From: Granulicella sibirica
GTDB lineage: Bacteria; Acidobacteriota; Terriglobia; Terriglobales; Acidobacteriaceae
Direction of reading: 5' to 3'
Assembly: GCF_004115155.1 (NCBI RefSeq)
Contig: NZ_RDSM01000001.1
Coordinates: 2,294,001-2,358,000 of the forward strand
Length of the DNA: 64,000 nt
Shown here: one piece after another, positions 55,826 through 64,000 of the stretch
How positions within the stretch are numbered: the first letter of the stretch is position 1
Layout of the letters: each line of letters begins with the position of its first letter
Position numbers and translations under genes: made by a program
The notes under the pieces: model-generated
Databases searched by the model: none
What the model was told of the DNA's origin: nothing
What the model saw: the letters and a program-made list of their open reading frames with translations, nothing else

Positions 55826-56506
55826 CTAGAGGGGGTTACCGGACTTGTCTGTGGCCCACGATTCGGTCTGAAAGGCGATGAAGACGGCTACCCACGTGCG
55901 GCTGGGATTGGTGTTGAGGGTGGGAATCTGAAGGAAGATGGCTCCGTCCTGCCAGATGCCGTTGTCGTTCGAAAAGGAGCCGATAGGATTGCCCTGGTTC
56001 ATGTGGATGTCGTGGATGCCGTCGACCTTGCCGGAGTCGGCGTAGGAGCTCCCGAAGGCGTAGATCGTGCTGTTGGGATCCTTGATGGCTTGGGCGATGA
56101 GCATGGTGACGCCGTTGGTGAGGGCCTCGGCGCGAAGATTCTCAGGCTGCTTCTTGCCCTTGGCGGCGATGGAGGGTTTGGGCAGGAGGGTCATGGCGGC
56201 CTGGGTGATCATGGGTTTGCCGTTGATCTGTTCGCGGACGAAGTCGAGGGCAAGACCGCCGGGCTGACTCTGCAACCTCGTCATGCCCGCGGGAAGGGCG
56301 GTGAGGCCGGTGGACTCGGGTGGGACGAAGGTGTGGTCGATGTCGTAAAGGACTTCGGAGCCATCGGAGGAGACGATGTTCACAGCTACGGTGAAGGGGC
56401 CGCCGGAGGCCGTGACGCTGATTTGATAGTGTGTTCCGCCGCTGCCTTTGACGATCTTGCCGGCGGTGGGTCTGCCTTTGAGGACGCTGTAGTTGGTGAT
56501 GGGCAT
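55826..56506 (-). CDS. DUF2278 family protein
   Basis: 226 residues, cytoplasmic by sequence. Typical parts of the family are MPITNYSVLKGRP, FTVAVNIVSSDGS, the DGIHDIHMNQGNPIG segment and DNGIWQDGAIFLQIP near the C-terminus. The His-x-x-His in IHDIHMNQGN may be a metal site. Function is unknown; it is sometimes encoded with redox or stress proteins. It starts 43 bp after the glycosidase-like gene and ends 28 bp before aspS, all in one direction. Confidence 0.9.
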   Translation of the reverse strand: MPITNYSVLKGRPTAGKIVKGSGGTHYQISVTASGGPFTVAVNIVSSDGSEVLYDIDHTFVPPESTGLTALPAGMTRLQSQPGGLALDFVREQINGKPMITQAAMTLLPKPSIAAKGKKQPENLRAEALTNGVTMLIAQAIKDPNSTIYAFGSSYADSGKVDGIHDIHMNQGNPIGSFSNDNGIWQDGAIFLQIPTLNTNPSRTWVAVFIAFQTESWATDKSGNPL

Positions 56507-56549
56507 AAGGGGCCTTGTCGCTAGGAGCTAACGCTCCGGATGGATAGAG

Positions 56550-59213
56550 TTATGTTCGCTTATAAACGGCGAAATAGGGCTGGTTTGATAGCGTGGCATT
56601 CAGCGCCGGGTAAAGAGTGGCGTCGTTCTCACTCCGAAGCTCGAAGTAGTATTGGAGCGGAAAAGGCGACTGCGTGTAGGTCGCTGGGATCGAAGCAGTG
56701 AACGTGCGGTCGTTTCGTTCCATGCTCACTGAGAGCCAACGTTCGGCGTGGGTCACATGTCGATACCAGAGCGTGGCTTCTAGAACCGGTTGGTCGGCCT
56801 TCGCACTGAGTTCGAGATCGCTTCCTGGATGAAACGTCTGCGGAGCGGTGTGACTGAGCGTTGGGGTCCATCGCTTCTTGGAAACATCCAGAAGCGCCGC
56901 CCCATCAAGTCCCGTCTTCGCGACGGTGGCTGCAGCAAAGTACTGTTCGAGCGAGGCGACGTCTGTCTCGATAGCAGGAAGACGATCGGCCCAGTGTCCA
57001 CGGCGCTCGGCGACCGAACCATAGCTCACGTCGCTCATGTAGACAGGTTTCGATACCGCTGAGAACTCCTTCCACGAGGTGAGCGCGATGCGATAGAACT
57101 CCATCGCTTTTGCCGATGCCTTGGTGTCACCGGTCATCTCAAAGAGGGAATAGCACGACGCCGTCCGAAACAGTGCCGCGAAATAACGCCCGAGGCCGTT
57201 GAGGATGAGAATATCTTCTTCCGCGCGCCGAAACGCCGGCGAAGCCATACGTCCCGCCGTCGTTTTTCTTGCCTTCGCGAGAGCGGTCGTCGACTGCGCC
57301 ACCATCTCATCGATCCACCGCGCGACTTCGAGTGGGTTGTACTTTGCGGTTGCTCTTTTACTCACGAGCGCCTGGGCATAGCCATCGATGGTGAGAAACA
57401 ACTGCGGGTCCAGCGGGCTCACGCTGCTGACATTGTGCGGCACAGGCGAGTCGCTATAGAGGGGTTTCCCCTTCACCGGAAGCACGGATATGGGTGAATA
57501 CATCTCGACCCATAACGAGTGATTCGAGGCCGAGGGAAGCCACGCCGTCGTAACGAGCGGCAAGATGCGGCTGGAGTTCGCGAGCGCGATCTCGATGTGT
57601 TCCCCCGAGTCTCCGTAGGTTCGCTTGAGGAGACGTCGATACGCATCGGGTGGGGTGTCGGGGTTGTAGAGATAGCGGCCCCACGCAAAGTACGTCACGT
57701 CGAACTTATCGGTATCGAGCCTCGCGGGACCAAGCTGGCGACTCAGGTAGGCATCGCGACCTTCGCTGTGACCTGAACCCTCACGGCCCTTGAAGAAGAG
57801 CGGCTCGCAGAGTTCCATTCCCGCAGCGCCACAGAAGTTCGCCGCCCGGCCATAGCCGGAAGCAAGCGCGGGATCTCCCCACAGCAGATGCTTCTGCGTG
57901 CCGGGCCACACGCGGTAGAGAAGCTCCACACTGCTTTTTTCATTGTAGAAATCGCCATAGCCATAGCGCGTAAAGTTTCTCGCGCCATTCGAAACCGCAA
58001 AGGTTCCTGTAACGTTCTGGCGCGGATACTCGGTCGCCCGGATATCGGCCTGGTGATAGCCAATCCCGAGATGTTCAGCCCAGAACTTCGCGCCGGCTGT
58101 AAGACGCATCCCAGTTCCGTGCCCGATCTCGATCATCCTGTCGTCGAGCCCTTTGGCATGCATGTCGATCTCAATCGGCCGACCCGCGCGTGGAAAGGCC
58201 TCGAAAACCGTCTGCCAGAAGTCGTAGCTTCCCTCGGGAATACCGCTCTCCCCATGAACCCGAAGAGTGACGCCCCTGATCTGCGGACACCGCTTCAGCA
58301 ACTCCGAAAGCGCATCGCGGCAGTAGGCAGCATGCGTCACCGGTGTGAGCCCGAGGATGTGATGGTCCGAGTTAGGACTGTCCGTCCATTCGTACGCATG
58401 GGTCCACACGCCAAGTTGGAAATCGAGTCCGCGCCGCTCGGTTTCGGCTGCTATGAATTGAAGCATCTCCAGGTTCTTCTCGCGCTCACCCGGTGCAAGC
58501 GGAGGATCGACGCGGACATCAGGATAAGCCGCCATCCGCAGGAGATAGGGATAGGGAAAGTGTAGATAGTCACCAGTAACTCCTCTAGGAAAGTCGTACC
58601 CAATACCCAGGGTGAAGTTAAAGCGATTGAATCGAGCGAAGGCAAGAGAATCAAGATACCTGCCCCAGAAGACGCGGTCATAGAACCAGGGCTTATCTTC
58701 AACCTCCGAGCAGAATGCCCTTGCGACGCTGCGAACCCGGTTTGGTGTCGTCTCAACCAGAGGTTCATGCAACGTCAGTGCGGCGAGAACGTCGTCCGAG
58801 GAACGTACCCGGTCGGCGACTTCGAGAAGCCCGTACACCAGCCCACGCGCATCCGTGCCGCTCACGAGCAAAGACCGGCTGCCTTTACCTCCAGGAATGA
58901 TCGCAAGCATCTCCGGGCTTCGGCCCTGAGGCAACGAAAATTGTCCGACCGTTGAGCTCGAAAAAGAAGCGACCCGAATCCTTATCGACGGCTCGCCATT
59001 GCCCTGGGTAGGCATACCGCGCTCTTTGAGCGAAGCTCGCAACTGCTCGATGGCCCAGGCTACGCCAGGCGTCCTGGTCCTTTCATCCGAAGGATCGGCC
59101 TCAATCGCGACATAGCCAGAGAACCGCGTCGCCGCTCCCAGGCCATGTCCAGAGACAGAAGTGGCCGCCGCCGCAAGCTGCATGAACCGTCTACGGGTAG
59201 TTTCCAGGTTCAA
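56550..59213 (-). CDS. Tat-exported glycoside-hydrolase-like protein
   Basis: 887 residues from TTG 59213, with AAGAGG five bases upstream. The twin-arginine signal is TRRRFMQLAAAATSVSG. The N-terminal domain (VSGTDARGLVYGLLEVADRVR) is the alpha/beta domain that precedes GH20 and GH67 barrels. The next 350 residues look like a barrel (FARFNRFNFTLGIGYDF, WTHAYEWTDSP, VTLRVHGESGIPEGSYDFW), similar to alpha-glucuronidase-like enzymes, but I cannot assign the catalytic acids. A helical domain and a C-terminal beta domain follow. It ends the GMC dehydrogenase operon, so it may release the sugar acid or sugar that the dehydrogenase uses. Confidence 0.8.
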   Translation of the reverse strand: MNLETTRRRFMQLAAAATSVSGHGLGAATRFSGYVAIEADPSDERTRTPGVAWAIEQLRASLKERGMPTQGNGEPSIRIRVASFSSSTVGQFSLPQGRSPEMLAIIPGGKGSRSLLVSGTDARGLVYGLLEVADRVRSSDDVLAALTLHEPLVETTPNRVRSVARAFCSEVEDKPWFYDRVFWGRYLDSLAFARFNRFNFTLGIGYDFPRGVTGDYLHFPYPYLLRMAAYPDVRVDPPLAPGEREKNLEMLQFIAAETERRGLDFQLGVWTHAYEWTDSPNSDHHILGLTPVTHAAYCRDALSELLKRCPQIRGVTLRVHGESGIPEGSYDFWQTVFEAFPRAGRPIEIDMHAKGLDDRMIEIGHGTGMRLTAGAKFWAEHLGIGYHQADIRATEYPRQNVTGTFAVSNGARNFTRYGYGDFYNEKSSVELLYRVWPGTQKHLLWGDPALASGYGRAANFCGAAGMELCEPLFFKGREGSGHSEGRDAYLSRQLGPARLDTDKFDVTYFAWGRYLYNPDTPPDAYRRLLKRTYGDSGEHIEIALANSSRILPLVTTAWLPSASNHSLWVEMYSPISVLPVKGKPLYSDSPVPHNVSSVSPLDPQLFLTIDGYAQALVSKRATAKYNPLEVARWIDEMVAQSTTALAKARKTTAGRMASPAFRRAEEDILILNGLGRYFAALFRTASCYSLFEMTGDTKASAKAMEFYRIALTSWKEFSAVSKPVYMSDVSYGSVAERRGHWADRLPAIETDVASLEQYFAAATVAKTGLDGAALLDVSKKRWTPTLSHTAPQTFHPGSDLELSAKADQPVLEATLWYRHVTHAERWLSVSMERNDRTFTASIPATYTQSPFPLQYYFELRSENDATLYPALNATLSNQPYFAVYKRT

Positions 59214-59249
59214 CGTGACCTCTTCGCGGCGGCATCCGGTTGGTGCAGC

Positions 59250-60956
59250 CTAAATCTCTCCGAGCTTCATCTGCTTCACCGCATAATCGCAGGCGCGAGC
59301 CGTCATCGCCATATAAGTGAGCGATGGGTTCTGCCATCCCGACGAGACCATAAACGATCCATCGGTAATGAACAGGTTCTTCACGTCATGCGCCTGGTTC
59401 CAACTGTTGAGAACCGAGGTCTTCGGGTCACGACCCATGCGAGCCGAACCCATTTCGTGAATCCCCTCGCCCGGAGCCGATGGCGAGTTCCGCAGCGTGA
59501 TGTCTTTGGCGCCGGCAGCTTCGAGCATCTCGACCGCGGTGTTGTTGGCGTCCTTGAAGAGCGCCCACTCGTTATCGCGCCACTTGGCGCTGATTTTCAT
59601 GGCTGGGATGCCCCAGGCGTCCACCTTCTCCTTGTCGAGCTCCAAGCGGTTGTCGGGGTTGGAGAGGCACTCGGCGAAGCCAGCGAAGGTGAACCGCCAT
59701 GGGCCCGGCTGTTTCAGCGACTTCTTAAAGTCGGCTCCGAAGCCGGGGGTTTCGCTGCCACGGCCCCAGTCGTCGCGGGCGCCTCCGCCTTGGAAACCGT
59801 AGCCGCGGAGGAAGTCGGGGTGCTTGTCGTTGATGTTGCGGAAGCGGGGAACGAAGATGCCGTTGGGGCGGTTGCCGAGCTGCTGGCGATCCTCATGTCC
59901 GGGGATGAGGCCGCTGGCTCCGCTCCCCATCATGTGGTCCATGAGGTTGCGGCCAACCTGCCCCGAGGAGTTCGCGAGGCCGGTCGAGAACTCCGGGGTA
60001 GCCGAGTTCAGCAGGATGCGTGCCGACTCAAGCGTGGAGGCGCAGAGGAACACAACCTTGGCGTAAAACTCGATTGGCTGCTTGGTCTGACCATCGATGA
60101 CGCGAACACCCGTGATGCGTCGCGTATTCGAATCAAAGATGAGGCTGTGTACGACGCTGAATGGCCGCATCGTAAGCTTGCCGGTCTTTTCAGCCGCAGG
60201 CAGGGTCGAGTGAATGCTCGAGAAGTACGAGCGGGTGATACAGCCGCGAGCGCACGGCCCACAGTAGTGGCAGGCGTAGCGACCATTGTGGTCCTTGGTG
60301 AGGATGGCGGTGCGGCCGATGGTGAGGCGGCGGTCCGGAAACTTCTGCGCGATGACGTCACGCATGTGCTCTTCGGCGCAATTCAGCTCCATGGGCGGGA
60401 GAAAGTGGCTGTCGGGAAGCTGTGGCAGGTTTTCGGCCTGGCCGCTGACGCCAATCCAGTCTTCCACGTAGCCGTACCATGGCTCGATGTCCTTGTAGCG
60501 GATGGGCCAGTCGATGGCGATGCCGTCCTTGAGATTGCCCTCGAAGTCGTAATCGCTCCAGCGATAGCTCTGGCGGCCCCACATGACGGAGCGTCCGCCG
60601 ACGTGACGCCCACGCAGGAAGAGGTAGGGCTGGTCGGGCGGTGTGGTGTATGGGTTTTCGACGTCGTCGACGAAGAACTTAGCATTCCACTCGTCGCCGA
60701 TATGCTTCTGGCGCTCGCGGTGGACCTTCTCGTACTGGCGGTCCCGCATACCGCGGAACTTCACCTCCCACGGTGGGACGTGCTCAACGTAATCCTTCTC
60801 GGGAACGATGCTCTGACCCGCTTCGAGGACGAGTGTCTGCAGCCCCTTTTCCGTGAGCTCCTTGGCCGCCCAGCCTCCCGTAATGCCGGAGCCGATGACG
60901 ATGGCGTCGTAGGTGTTGGTGTTTGCGCTCTTGATATTCGCTGCCTGGATGATCAT
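59250..60956 (-). CDS. GMC-family FAD-dependent sugar dehydrogenase
   Basis: 568 residues. The FAD-binding motif is VIGSGITGGWAAKEL near residue 20; ATLESARILLNS-like sequence (CASTLESARILLN) marks the middle, and HEMGSARMGRDPKTSVLNSWNQ with FITDGSFMVSSGWQNPSLTYMAMTARA the C-terminal active-site domain. It resembles the large subunit of gluconate 2-dehydrogenase and related glucose or sorbitol dehydrogenases. It has no signal peptide; in such complexes the Tat signal of the small subunit exports both. Here the gene overlaps the subunit-3 gene by four bases. A cytochrome subunit is not encoded nearby. Confidence 0.93.
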   Translation of the reverse strand: MIIQAANIKSANTNTYDAIVIGSGITGGWAAKELTEKGLQTLVLEAGQSIVPEKDYVEHVPPWEVKFRGMRDRQYEKVHRERQKHIGDEWNAKFFVDDVENPYTTPPDQPYLFLRGRHVGGRSVMWGRQSYRWSDYDFEGNLKDGIAIDWPIRYKDIEPWYGYVEDWIGVSGQAENLPQLPDSHFLPPMELNCAEEHMRDVIAQKFPDRRLTIGRTAILTKDHNGRYACHYCGPCARGCITRSYFSSIHSTLPAAEKTGKLTMRPFSVVHSLIFDSNTRRITGVRVIDGQTKQPIEFYAKVVFLCASTLESARILLNSATPEFSTGLANSSGQVGRNLMDHMMGSGASGLIPGHEDRQQLGNRPNGIFVPRFRNINDKHPDFLRGYGFQGGGARDDWGRGSETPGFGADFKKSLKQPGPWRFTFAGFAECLSNPDNRLELDKEKVDAWGIPAMKISAKWRDNEWALFKDANNTAVEMLEAAGAKDITLRNSPSAPGEGIHEMGSARMGRDPKTSVLNSWNQAHDVKNLFITDGSFMVSSGWQNPSLTYMAMTARACDYAVKQMKLGEI

Positions 60957-61537
60957 GCTGCCCCCTTTACCGGGGCGCAGCCGGCGTGTTCTGGTGGAAT
61001 GATGCTCTTGCCGAGTTCCTGAGAGAAGCCGATCTCGGACGTGTAGTAGCCAGCGAGCGTGAGCTTCTTCATCTGGTAGAAGAAGTTCTGCGGAGGGGGA
61101 GCGGCGTGGGTCTGAAGTGTCTTCTTCTGGGCGGCCGCGAACTCCATGGCGGCGGCGTCAAGCTCAGTGAGCAGTTCAGTCTGTTGCTTGGGAGTACAGG
61201 AGACAAACACGGCGGAGAATTTAGCCTTCGTCCGAGCGTCGACGTCGTCGAGGCCGGCGAGAAACTCCTGCTTTTCAGAGGGTTCGAACCACTCGGTGAG
61301 GAGAAGGTCTATGAACTCGTTGACCTTCGCACCCTTGGCGCCCGGGGTGTCGGTTGCCGGGATGATGAGCTCGGCGATCGTAGTAACGGTGGCGTTCTGG
61401 TGCGGGTTCAGGGTCTTCAGCGTGTAGGACTTGGCAACCTTCGCGCTTGCATGGTGGATGGCCTGCATCGCCTCCAGCGGGAGAGCCGAAAGGGCTGCGG
61501 TTGAGGCAAGAAGCCTGAGTACTTCGCGTCGATCCAT
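60953..61537 (-). CDS. Gluconate 2-dehydrogenase subunit 3 family protein
   Basis: 194 residues. GGAG is six bases from the ATG. An Arg pair starts a Tat-like signal (MDRREVLRLLASTAALSALPL). The family core is TVTTIAELIIPATDTPGAKGAKVNEFIDLLL, with KKLTLAGYYTSEIGFSQEL near the C-terminus. Subunit 3 carries the GMC dehydrogenase through the Tat pathway and holds it in the complex. The pair could oxidise sugars in the periplasm, passing electrons to a c-type cytochrome. A perfect palindrome upstream is a candidate operator. Confidence 0.92.
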   Translation of the reverse strand: MDRREVLRLLASTAALSALPLEAMQAIHHASAKVAKSYTLKTLNPHQNATVTTIAELIIPATDTPGAKGAKVNEFIDLLLTEWFEPSEKQEFLAGLDDVDARTKAKFSAVFVSCTPKQQTELLTELDAAAMEFAAAQKKTLQTHAAPPPQNFFYQMKKLTLAGYYTSEIGFSQELGKSIIPPEHAGCAPVKGAA

Positions 61538-61567
61538 GAAAACTCCGTCCGGGCGTGATTGCTGTTG

Positions 61568-61596
61568 AGTGCAAATGCACTATCGTCTAGACGATA
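61568..61596. promoter_or_regulatory. Two adjacent palindromes upstream of the dehydrogenase operon
   Basis: AGTGCA-AA-TGCACT (61568-61581) and the perfect 16-mer TATCGTCTAGACGATA (61581-61596) lie 31-59 bp upstream of the subunit-3 start. TCGTCTAGACGA fits the TnGT...ACnA pattern of FadR-type GntR regulators. Confidence 0.6.
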
Positions 61597-61703
61597 CGCT
61601 TCCGTGGGGATAGGTCTCAACGCGGTGATTTGTTCCTACTTTATTTTGACGTGATCCCCGGATACAGGGTACACATGGATCGCCAGGCGGGAACGGAGCG
61701 GCG

Positions 61704-62105
61704 ATGAGAGCACAGTTACTGCGGCTCGACGGGGCAATGAGACGCGATCCTGGCATCGATGCGTGGCTGAAGGAGCGCGGGGGAGATTTAGGAGAGATTG
61801 CGCGCGAGTGGTTTGAGGAGATGCGGGCATGTGGGGACGAAGTGCTGGAGATTCTGCATGACGGCTGCCCGGTGGCGTGCCTCGGCGATTGGCCGTTCGG
61901 TTACGTCAATGTCTTCACCTCGCACGTCAATGTGGGGTTCTTTCAAGGGGCAGGGTTGCCGGATCCTGCCCGCCTGTTGCAGGGCAGCGGCAAGTGCATG
62001 CGGCATGTGAAGCTAAAACCGGACACGGCATTCGACGCCACCTCGCTCAGGAGACTCATCGAGGTGGCGTACTCGGATATGAAGGCACGCGTGGAAAACG
62101 ACTAG
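61704..62105 (+). CDS. DUF1801 family protein
   Basis: 133 residues. GGAG is five bases from the ATG. The family core is HDGCPVACLGDWPFGYVNVFTSHVNVGFFQGAGLPDPARLLQGSGKCMRHVKL, a beta-barrel of the YdhG type, between helical ends. Its biochemical role is unknown. Divergent from the dehydrogenase operon, so it may share the palindromic control region, but it could equally be unrelated. Confidence 0.92.
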   Translation: MRAQLLRLDGAMRRDPGIDAWLKERGGDLGEIAREWFEEMRACGDEVLEILHDGCPVACLGDWPFGYVNVFTSHVNVGFFQGAGLPDPARLLQGSGKCMRHVKLKPDTAFDATSLRRLIEVAYSDMKARVEND

Positions 62106-62130
62106 CTCAGCACGCGCCCTGAGCAGTCGA

Positions 62131-63435
62131 TCATGCTAGCAGTGCGGCGGTGAGGGCGGAGCGTTCAATCTTGGACTGGATGCCGGTGGCAAAGGTCTTG
62201 ACAGTGTAGGTATTGGTGGCGGCTTCGTCTTCCCCGAGGATGACGATATGGCGGGCGATCTTGTCGGCGGTGTCGAAGGATTTCTTCAGACGGAAGGTTC
62301 CATCGCCAGTCTCAATAGAGAGGCCTTCGCGTCGAAGTGAGCGGGCGAGGGCAAGGGCGGAAGCGTTCTGGGCTGCACCCATGGGGGCGATGTACGCGTC
62401 GATCTTGTCTGTGGCGGAGGAGGTTCCAGCGGCCTCGGCCTGGGCCTGCAGCGTGAGGATGAGGCGGTCTTCGCCGATGGCGAAGCCGATACCGGGTGCG
62501 CGGGGACCTCCGAGCATCTCCGAGAGCCCGTCATATCTGCCGCCGCCGAGCAGGGCGTTCTGGCTGCCGAGGCCCACCGAGTGGGTGAACTCGAAGGTGG
62601 TGCGGGTGTAATAGTCAAGGCCTCGGACGAGGCGTGGGTTTACGGTGTAGGGGACGCCGCACGCATCAAGTGCCGCCAGCACCTGCTGGAAGTGGCTCGT
62701 AGATGCCTCATCGAGGAAGTCGGCGATCTTGGGCAGCGCGTTGATGAGGTCCTGGTCGGCCTCGTCCTTGGAGTCGAGGACGCGAAGGGGGTTGGTCTCG
62801 GCGCGGCGCTGGTTATCGGGGCAGAGACGGTCCTTGATGGGAGCGAGAGCCTCGCGTAGGGCAGCGACATAGCGCGGTCGATCGGTCGCAGAGCCGACGG
62901 AGTTGAGCTGGAGGTTCCAGCCGGTGATGCCAAGTTCGTCGAGAAGAGTGGCAAGCATCTCGAGGACCTCGGCGTCGCGGATGGGGGACTCTGACCCGGA
63001 GGACGGCGGGCCAATCACTTCAGCGCCGATCTGCCAAAACTGGCGGTAGCGACCGCGCTGAGGGCGCTCGCGGCGGAACTGCGGGCCGATGTAAAAAAGC
63101 TTCTGAAGATTTCCGGTGTCACCCAGCTTGTGCTCAATATAAGACCGGACGACGCCAGCGGTATTTTCAGGCCGCAGGGTGAGGGACTGTGGTTTTTCGC
63201 TCGCGGCGCGGGCGCGGTCTTCCCACGTGTACATCTCCTTCGAGACGATGTCGGTCTCTTCGCCCACGCCCCGTGCAAAGAGGCTGGTGTCTTCGAAAAG
63301 AGGGGTGCGGATTTCGCCGAAGTGGTAGCGGGCGAATACGGCGCGGGCGGTGGCCTCGACGCGGTTCCAGAGCTCGGTCTCGGGCGGGAGAAGGTCGCGG
63401 GTGCCCCGCACGGCCTTGATGGAAGCAGATGACAT
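62131..63435 (-). CDS. hisS: Histidyl-tRNA synthetase
   Basis: 434 residues from ATG 63435 (MSSASIKAVRGTRDLLPPE), the usual start; the frame is open 22 codons further upstream. Motif 1 and 2 regions are KAVRGTRDLLPPE, PENTAGVVRSYIEH and FYIGPQFRRERPQRGRYRQFWQ; the HisRS-specific RGLDYYTRTTFEF and GGGRYDGLSEMLGG follow. The C-terminal anticodon domain is intact. TAGACT with TTGTCA 16 bp upstream forms a promoter that ends seven bases before the ATG, and no Shine-Dalgarno sequence is present. Confidence 0.97.
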   Translation of the reverse strand: MSSASIKAVRGTRDLLPPETELWNRVEATARAVFARYHFGEIRTPLFEDTSLFARGVGEETDIVSKEMYTWEDRARAASEKPQSLTLRPENTAGVVRSYIEHKLGDTGNLQKLFYIGPQFRRERPQRGRYRQFWQIGAEVIGPPSSGSESPIRDAEVLEMLATLLDELGITGWNLQLNSVGSATDRPRYVAALREALAPIKDRLCPDNQRRAETNPLRVLDSKDEADQDLINALPKIADFLDEASTSHFQQVLAALDACGVPYTVNPRLVRGLDYYTRTTFEFTHSVGLGSQNALLGGGRYDGLSEMLGGPRAPGIGFAIGEDRLILTLQAQAEAAGTSSATDKIDAYIAPMGAAQNASALALARSLRREGLSIETGDGTFRLKKSFDTADKIARHIVILGEDEAATNTYTVKTFATGIQSKIERSALTAALLA

Positions 63436-63442
63436 AAGGATC

Positions 63443-63470
63443 AGTCTATCGAAGGGGGGCCACTTGACAA
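63443..63470 (-). promoter_or_regulatory. hisS promoter
   Basis: Minus strand TTGTCA (63470-63465), 16-bp spacer, TAGACT (63448-63443), seven bases from the ATG. Confidence 0.6.
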
Positions 63471-63627
63471 TCGAGCCCCCGGAGACTCCCACTCGCACCA
63501 CCTACCACGAAAAACATGTCACTTAAACGCGAATCACCAATAAAGACGCACCCTTCACCACGCGAAGTGGCTAACCGTTGTCCACGTTTACCGTACATTG
63601 GACCACGTTCTACCGTACAAAAACGGC

Positions 63628-64000
63628 CTATTTCTGCTCCGCAAGGTAGATCTTCGTGTAGTCAAGGTAGTTGTGAGCGTACTTCAGAATAAGTTCCCGA
63701 TCCGCATCCTCAACGGTGCGCCGGATCTTTCCCGGAACGCCAGCGACGAGCGAGCGTGGCGGAATCACCATATGCTCCGGAATGACCGCTCCTGCAGCAA
63801 TGATGGAACCTTCGCCAATACGGGCATTATTGAGCACTGTAGCCCCAATCCCAATCAATACAGCATCTTCCAGCACGCAGCCGTGAACGGTAGCATTGTG
63901 CCCAATCGTGACGAGATCCCCGACGACCACAGGGTAAAGATGTCGCATGCCATGCAGAACGGCGCAGTCCTGGACATTCGATTTCGAGCCAATTCGGATG
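63628..64000 (-). CDS. Gamma-class carbonic anhydrase-like protein, C-terminal part
   Basis: About 124 codons are visible; the 5' end lies beyond the right edge. The left-handed beta-helix hexapeptide repeats are clear (IGSKSNVQD, IGHNATVHGC, IGIGATVLNNARIGEGSIIAAGAVI, SLVAGVPGKIRRT). The His residues in CAVLHG and TIGHNATVHGC are metal ligands of this family. Members related to PaaY and CaiE include thioesterases as well as carbonic anhydrases, so activity is uncertain. The 190 bp to hisS hold the hisS promoter and no gene. Confidence 0.9.
   Translation of the reverse strand, partial: IRIGSKSNVQDCAVLHGMRHLYPVVVGDLVTIGHNATVHGCVLEDAVLIGIGATVLNNARIGEGSIIAAGAVIPEHMVIPPRSLVAGVPGKIRRTVEDADRELILKYAHNYLDYTKIYLAEQK

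Noticed and set aside
59145..61022. 625-codon plus-strand open frame
   Set aside because: Antisense to the GMC dehydrogenase, whose FAD and active-site motifs are intact.

Overview
The window looks like a piece of a GC-rich chromosome from a soil-dwelling acidobacterium (class Terriglobia, Granulicella/Edaphobacter-like). This is inferred from family content. It carries a TIGR03435 soil-associated protein and an acidobacterial duplicated orphan permease (ADOP), both families first described from Acidobacteria. It also has exported glycoside hydrolases (GH39, GH51, GH31), a tannase-type esterase and a GMC/subunit-3 dehydrogenase pair. Housekeeping genes (lipA, frr, ruvB, murQ, rpoD, dnaG, aspS, hisS) are intact. 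No phage, integrase, transposase, rRNA, tRNA or CRISPR array was found.

Layout. 1-5.2 kb: two overlapping exported TldD/PmbA-like proteins (the second cut by the window edge), an alpha/beta hydrolase, an M48 membrane protease and a HIT protein. 5.2-8.2 kb: a protein with a long disordered region and a degenerate receiver domain, about 1 kb without a clear gene, a cytochrome c lipoprotein and a small membrane protein. 8.2-17 kb: a Tat-exported metallo-beta-lactamase-fold protein, GH39, lipA, TIGR03435, an aminotransferase and GH51. 17-20 kb: an antitoxin whose ParE-like partner has an in-frame stop, frr-ruvB and an SDR. 20-28 kb: ADOP permease, murQ-nudix-arsR, tannase and a Y-family polymerase. 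28.5-32.8 kb: an ABC exporter with a DesK/DesR-type two-component system and a lipoprotein. 32.9-39.8 kb: a DPP-IV-type peptidase, a catalytically dead rhomboid, a LysW-like protein and small exported proteins. 39.9-46.5 kb: GH31 with an in-frame repeat, a 128-bp tandem repeat block, a TM2 protein and two glycosyltransferases. 46.5-50.6 kb: a dnaG - small Cys protein - rpoD operon. 50.8-64 kb: an old-yellow-enzyme, a YXWXPG protein, a TrmJ-like methyltransferase, aspS, DUF2278, a Tat-exported sugar-hydrolase-like protein, a GMC dehydrogenase pair, DUF1801, hisS and a partial gamma-carbonic anhydrase.

How the genes fit together. The exported hydrolases release arabinose, xylose and glucose units from plant polymers. 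The tannase attacks phenolic esters, and the GMC/subunit-3 pair could oxidise sugars in the periplasm. The ABC/two-component block looks like a self-regulated efflux unit with an inverted-repeat operator upstream.

No defence or biosynthetic system of a clearly new kind is visible. The most interesting observations are at small scale. They are a REP-like palindrome forming part of a signal peptide, a TGA at the conserved Trp of a ParE-like toxin, repeated signs of leaderless transcripts, an exported TldD/TldE-like pair, a LysW-like protein outside a lysine cluster, a 41-codon ORF in front of rpoD, and a 128-bp tandem repeat next to an AT-rich block with a strong terminator.
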